Positions 60,904-64,000 of a DNA stretch of 64,000 nucleotides are shown piece after piece. Each line of letters begins with the position of its first letter. Positions within the stretch are counted from its first letter, which is position 1. Location of the stretch: contig JBBRTB010000001.1 in assembly GCA_038244815.1 (NCBI GenBank), forward strand, positions 186,001-250,000, in the 5' to 3' direction. Origin of the DNA: DASVHS01 sp038244815. GTDB taxonomy: Bacteria > Acidobacteriota > Thermoanaerobaculia > Gp7-AA8. A program made the translations under genes and the position numbers. The notes under the pieces are model-generated. The model had not been told where the DNA came from. It made no database searches and saw only the letters and a program-made list of their open reading frames with translations.

Positions 60904-62237
60904 GCTGACCCCGAGTTGCGAGGTGGGCGTGTCGGGGTCGTGATCGTTGGCCAGGACGCCCGGCGCCGCGACGCTCTCAGCGTCCCGCCTTCGTTCACCG
61001 TGTAGTTGTCGTCTACCGCCACGGGCGGCCGGTTGTTGGCGCCTACATGGATGTGGACGGTGGCCTCACGGGAGTCGTCGATCCCGTCGTTGGCGACGTA
61101 CGTAAAGCTGTCATCCGCGCCGGAAGCGCCGTCATTCACGTAGACGAACGAGCCGTCGGCATTCAGTGAGAGAGTGCCATGGATGACGGTGGTCCGCAGC
61201 ACCGCGTGCAGCGTGTCGTGATCGGGGTCGTTGTCGTTGGCGAGGACGCCTGGCGCGTCCACGTTGATCGTTCCGCCCTGGTTGACGTTGTAGTTGTCGT
61301 CGCCGGCGTTCGGCGCGTGATTGGTCTGCCCCACCCGGATCTCGACGCGGGCGACATTGGAAGGCTGTTCGCCGTTGTTGGCCTGATACGTAAACGTCTC
61401 GCGCGCCGGACCGGCACCGTCGGGCGTGTAAATGAATGACCCGTCGCCGTTGAGCGCCAGCGCTCCGCGCTCGGGAGAGGAAAGGGCGGCCGCCGTCAGG
61501 GGCTTGCCATTCGGATCGGTGTCGTTGCCGAGAACACCCGGCCCGGCCACGCTCAGGGTCGTGGACAGGGGTGTCACGTAGGTGTCGTTGCGCGCGGTCG
61601 GCGCGTCGGGATGGGACTGAGTGTCGAACCGGAAATACGCACCCTGATTGGTCAGAAACGCAAAGACTTCGAGGAGTCTGAACGTGTTCGGCTGGTCGGA
61701 ATCACCAGTGATCAGCGGTTGGAGCCCGGCCCAGTCGGCAGGGTTTCCGTCGGCGACGAACGTGCGATCGGCCGCGCCGACGATGCGGCGTCTGGACGGT
61801 GTGTCGGGAAAGAGGATGGGGTTGCCGTCCGCATCGGTGAGCACGACCGCGGTCTGCAAGCCGGCCGCCTCCACGAAACCGAGCCGCATCGCGTCGGGCA
61901 ACGGTGTTCCGAAGACCGCGAGAGGAACCCTCGTCTCGACGATCGAAACGCCTGTGGAGAAATTCGTCGTGGCCGGCCAACCGGTCGCGTCGATGGTCGT
62001 GGCCGACCCGAGCGATCCGCCCACGCAGTCCTGCCGGGTCAACGAAACGACATGCGGTGATGGTCCGCTCGTGTCCAGCGTGGTGCTGAGCACGCGCTCT
62101 ACCCCGTTCATGCCATTGACGGCACAACCGGTGGAGGAGTTGTTGTCGAGGTCGACGAGGATTCGAAAATCGGTGGTGGCAGAGGCTGACGAAAGGACAC
62201 CGAGGCAAACAAATGCACCGGCGAAAACGGATTTCAC
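60780..62237 (-). CDS. Giant surface protein, N-terminal part (separated by a 2-bp frameshift)
   Basis: From GTG 62237 (or TTG 62252) a signal peptide (KSVFAGAFVCLGVLSSASA) leads a domain of about 190 residues (DFRILVDLDNNSSTGCAVNG...), then two complete Big_9-type repeats and the start of a third (DDNYTVNEGGTL). At about 60974 the frame changes. The expected continuation SVAAPGVLANDHDPDTP is found in the frame of the 53500-60903 segment. One extra CT in CTCT (60974-60977) explains it. Residues after TL are therefore nonsense (RASRRRASW...). See the main part for the rest. Confidence 0.85.
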   Translation of the reverse strand: MKSVFAGAFVCLGVLSSASATTDFRILVDLDNNSSTGCAVNGMNGVERVLSTTLDTSGPSPHVVSLTRQDCVGGSLGSATTIDATGWPATTNFSTGVSIVETRVPLAVFGTPLPDAMRLGFVEAAGLQTAVVLTDADGNPILFPDTPSRRRIVGAADRTFVADGNPADWAGLQPLITGDSDQPNTFRLLEVFAFLTNQGAYFRFDTQSHPDAPTARNDTYVTPLSTTLSVAGPGVLGNDTDPNGKPLTAAALSSPERGALALNGDGSFIYTPDGAGPARETFTYQANNGEQPSNVARVEIRVGQTNHAPNAGDDNYNVNQGGTINVDAPGVLANDNDPDHDTLHAVLRTTVIHGTLSLNADGSFVYVNDGASGADDSFTYVANDGIDDSREATVHIHVGANNRPPVAVDDNYTVNEGGTLRASRRRASWPTITTPTRPPRNSGSAWSPGRCTERSRSMPTAVSPMSTTAARLHRTRLPTGPPTIC

Positions 62238-62360
62238 ACGGATCAAGGGCAACCTCGCTTCTCGCTAATTGGACCTACCCAGCGGAAGCCCGGATCATAC
62301 GCGAACCGGTTCCTTTTGGGGAGTCCATAAAGCGTGAAGGATCGCCCCCCAGAAAGATCG

Positions 62361-62382
62361 CGGCGGCCTCTTCAGGCCGCCG
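62361..62382. repeat. CTTC-loop hairpin between DUF5666 and giant-protein genes
   Basis: Perfect 9-bp stem, CGGCGGCCT and AGGCCGCCG around CTTC. Same design as 34280-34301. On the minus strand it lies 27 nt after the DUF5666 stop, where a weak terminator role is possible. Confidence 0.7.
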
Positions 62383-62409
62383 GCGAGTCAGGAGCGCAGA
62401 GGTCGAGCC

Positions 62410-63303
62410 TCAGTTGTGCTTACTGTTGCCGCGCACTTCGATCTGCCTGGCCAGAAGGGTGTGATCGTCCACCCTGGTACCGAGGCAGTTGACTTCGTCT
62501 CCCACGCGAATGTCAGCGGTAGTCACGATCTGTCCCTGCTTCCGGATGATGGTGCTGGCGTCGGTATTCACGGTGACGTCGCCCTTCGGCTGGCTGGTGA
62601 CGACGAGCGTCGTTCCGTCGACGGACTTGACCGGTCCATTGGCGGTCATGGTCGTCCCGCCCTCGTTGTCGCCGCCATCGTCTCCCGCAGACTCGTTCTG
62701 CACGATGATCTGCAAGGCCGTGAGCACGTCGTTGATGACCAGCGCCTTCACGTGCACCCGGTCGCCTGCGGCGAGCGCGCCGGCCTGCACGAATTGATCG
62801 CCTTTGCGGATCAGCGTCGAGGCATCGATGGCCACCGTCACCACCTGCTGATGAGAGTCAAGGACGACGATGGAATCCCCCGATGCCGTCTGGATCAGCC
62901 CCTCGATCTGCTGCGAGGGGCCCGGATCCTTCGGGGAGACGCCGCGGCGGCGCGAGTGTGAGCTCATCGCCGTCGTGCCCGACAGTTCGACCACGAGCGG
63001 CGCGCCGGACGGCACGCGCACACGGGCGTCGATGCCGTCGGCGCGACGGAACCTCAACTCAGCGTTGTCGGGAACGCCGATGAACGTGAACCGGCCGTCG
63101 GCGGCGAGAGTGGCGGTCATGCCTGTCCCCACAACCGAGACTTCCACACCCGCGGGAGTGCTGTTCGCCACCTCGCTCGCCATGACGACCTGACCGGCAA
63201 CAACACGCTCACCATAGCTGCCGGTGGGCACGGCCTCGTGCCGACTGCACGAGACGAGCACCACCGCAACAGCGATCGAGAGAATCACGAGCCTGTTACG
63301 CAT
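62410..63303 (-). CDS. DUF5666-containing lipoprotein
   Basis: The ATG at 63303 has AAGGAGG 5 nt upstream and begins a lipoprotein signal (ILSIAVAVVLVSC), giving 297 aa. A carboxypeptidase-regulatory-like beta domain (about residues 30-100) is followed by two DUF5666 OB-like repeats (IEGLIQTASGDSIVVLDSHQ and NGPVKSVDGTTLVVTSQPKG). Each repeat contains the TLIRK/TIIRK and AGDRV/VGDEV family marks. Function unknown; an envelope role is likely. A terminator-like hairpin lies in its leader. Confidence 0.85.
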   Translation of the reverse strand: MRNRLVILSIAVAVVLVSCSRHEAVPTGSYGERVVAGQVVMASEVANSTPAGVEVSVVGTGMTATLAADGRFTFIGVPDNAELRFRRADGIDARVRVPSGAPLVVELSGTTAMSSHSRRRGVSPKDPGPSQQIEGLIQTASGDSIVVLDSHQQVVTVAIDASTLIRKGDQFVQAGALAAGDRVHVKALVINDVLTALQIIVQNESAGDDGGDNEGGTTMTANGPVKSVDGTTLVVTSQPKGDVTVNTDASTIIRKQGQIVTTADIRVGDEVNCLGTRVDDHTLLARQIEVRGNSKHN

Positions 63304-63324
63304 CCAATCCTCCTTGAAAAACAA

Positions 63325-63349
63325 AGGAGGCGTACGCCGTACGCCTCCT
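63325..63349 (-). promoter_or_regulatory. Leader hairpin upstream of DUF5666 gene
   Basis: A perfect palindrome with arms AGGAGGCGTACG and CGTACGCCTCCT. In the minus-strand transcript it is followed by TTTGTTTTTC, then the Shine-Dalgarno AAGGAGG and the ATG. It looks like an intrinsic terminator inside the leader, and its CCTCCT arm could instead pair with the ribosome site. Confidence 0.6.
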
Positions 63350-63454
63350 GTCGAGTGAGCACTGCTGTCAGTCGGGATGATTCTCCATCGCTCCAGAGAA
63401 TGGCGATGTGAGCCCGGCTACAAATGCCCGATGCTGGGAGAGCAGGCGAAAGCG

Positions 63455-63460
63455 TAAAAT
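63455..63460 (+). promoter_or_regulatory. -10 box of last gene, leaderless layout
   Basis: TAAAAT ends 7 nt before the GTG at 63468. No convincing -35. Confidence 0.5.
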
Positions 63461-63467
63461 CAATCTC

Positions 63468-64000
63468 GTGAGCAGCATCACACTGCGGCGGCCGTCAGTT
63501 CTGTTCGCCTGCACCGCTCTCGCCGTTGCGGCCACCTGCCTGGCCATCCTTCGATCCGCGGCTTTCGCGAGGAATTCCGATGTGCTGGCATGGGCGGTTA
63601 CGTTCGATCTCACGATCACCATTCCCCTGCTTTACTACTTCGTGGTCATCCGAACGCAGACGGCGCGGCCGATCACAATCGCCCCGTTGTTCGCGGCTTG
63701 CGCGGCGGTGGCGGCCATGGCCATTCCTCCTGCTTACCGGCAGATGTTGCACGATCTGCGATTCCTCGCCGCGCCGCTGGAAGTCGTGACGATCGTTCTT
63801 CTCATTCGCCGGATCGCGGCGATCAAACTCGCCGGCGCTGCCGCCGATCGAGTCCTCCGTATCGACTCCGCCGCCCGCCAGCTCCTCGGCGACAACCTGG
63901 CTGCCGGCGTCGTTGCCAGCGAGGTGACGGTTCTCTCGTACGCGCTATCCGGATGGCGGCGCAAACCGGATGTTCCGGAAGGAGCGCGGAGCTTCACCGT
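63468..64000 (+). CDS. Membrane protein of unknown function, 3' truncated by window edge
   Basis: A frame open from GTG 63468 to the end, giving 177 codons. It has about four hydrophobic segments (LFACTALAVAATCLAIL, DLTITIPLLYYFVVI, APLFAACAAVAAMAI, FLAAPLEVVTIVLLI) and then a soluble start. The DLTITIPLLYY stretch is shared by an uncharacterised soil-bacterial family. The GTG lies just after a -10 box. It is divergent from the DUF5666 gene. Confidence 0.7.
   Translation, partial: MSSITLRRPSVLFACTALAVAATCLAILRSAAFARNSDVLAWAVTFDLTITIPLLYYFVVIRTQTARPITIAPLFAACAAVAAMAIPPAYRQMLHDLRFLAAPLEVVTIVLLIRRIAAIKLAGAAADRVLRIDSAARQLLGDNLAAGVVASEVTVLSYALSGWRRKPDVPEGARSFT

Overview
The window is GC-rich, gene-dense chromosomal DNA from a free-living, Gram-negative-type bacterium. 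The best guess is Acidobacteriota or a nearby soil lineage. The clues are a GWxTD-domain protein, a dnaK-hspR pair, an M13 metallopeptidase lipoprotein, TolC/EmrAB efflux, several PilZ, GGDEF-EAL and Ser/Thr-kinase signalling proteins, tail-collar (MdpB-like) proteins outside any prophage, and an enormous Ig-like/beta-helix surface protein. The taxonomic call is inference. No prophage and no CRISPR array are present.

Layout. 0-6.5 kb: GGDEF-EAL fragment, RsuA-type pseudouridine synthase, zinc-ribbon RDD protein, tandem PilZ protein, GWxTD protein, DoxX and GYD proteins. 6.9-9.1 kb: an IS1182-type remnant abutted by a complete-looking IS1380 element. 9.1-16.5 kb: glycosyltransferase-like membrane protein, DHFR-like remnant, haem/cytochrome-like membrane protein, a Ser/Thr kinase with an in-gene frameshift, an integrase remnant and tRNA-Glu/tRNA-Lys. 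16.5-28 kb: peptidases, PLP decarboxylase, APC permease, beta-lactamase-like and PBP4-like enzymes, with a 423-bp GIY-YIG cassette bounded by inverted repeats between two convergent stop codons. 27-33 kb: a large ketosynthase followed by TolC-EmrB-EmrA. 35-37.5 kb: an ECF sigma factor overlapping a three-part protein (anti-sigma zinc finger, O6-methylguanine methyltransferase, Ada metal-binding domain), then a SpoIIE-type phosphatase. 37-43 kb: RmlD-like reductase, DUF885 peptidase, hspR, dnaK, BI-1/YccA protein. 43-48 kb: BON lipoprotein, phytoene-desaturase-like oxidoreductase, a convergent pair of small RHH-like proteins, Kir channel plus CPA2 antiporter. 48-62 kb: Tat-exported protein, beta-helix protein, DUF6916 protein and a five-gene operon running from the giant surface protein through three tail-collar proteins to a GNAT acetyltransferase. 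62.4-64 kb: DUF5666 lipoprotein with a hairpin leader, and the start of a membrane protein.

The most interesting candidates are (1) the sigma factor / alkyl-transferase anti-sigma pair, which reads as a DNA-alkylation-sensing sigma switch; (2) the GIY-YIG nuclease cassette flanked by inverted copies of a dispersed repeat; (3) the giant-protein/tail-collar operon; (4) a recurring arrangement of a -10 box 6-10 nt before start codons, pointing to widespread leaderless transcription; and (5) hairpins over ribosome-binding sites upstream of the IS1380 transposase and the DUF5666 gene. Start codons were re-chosen in many genes from Shine-Dalgarno, signal-peptide or overlap evidence.
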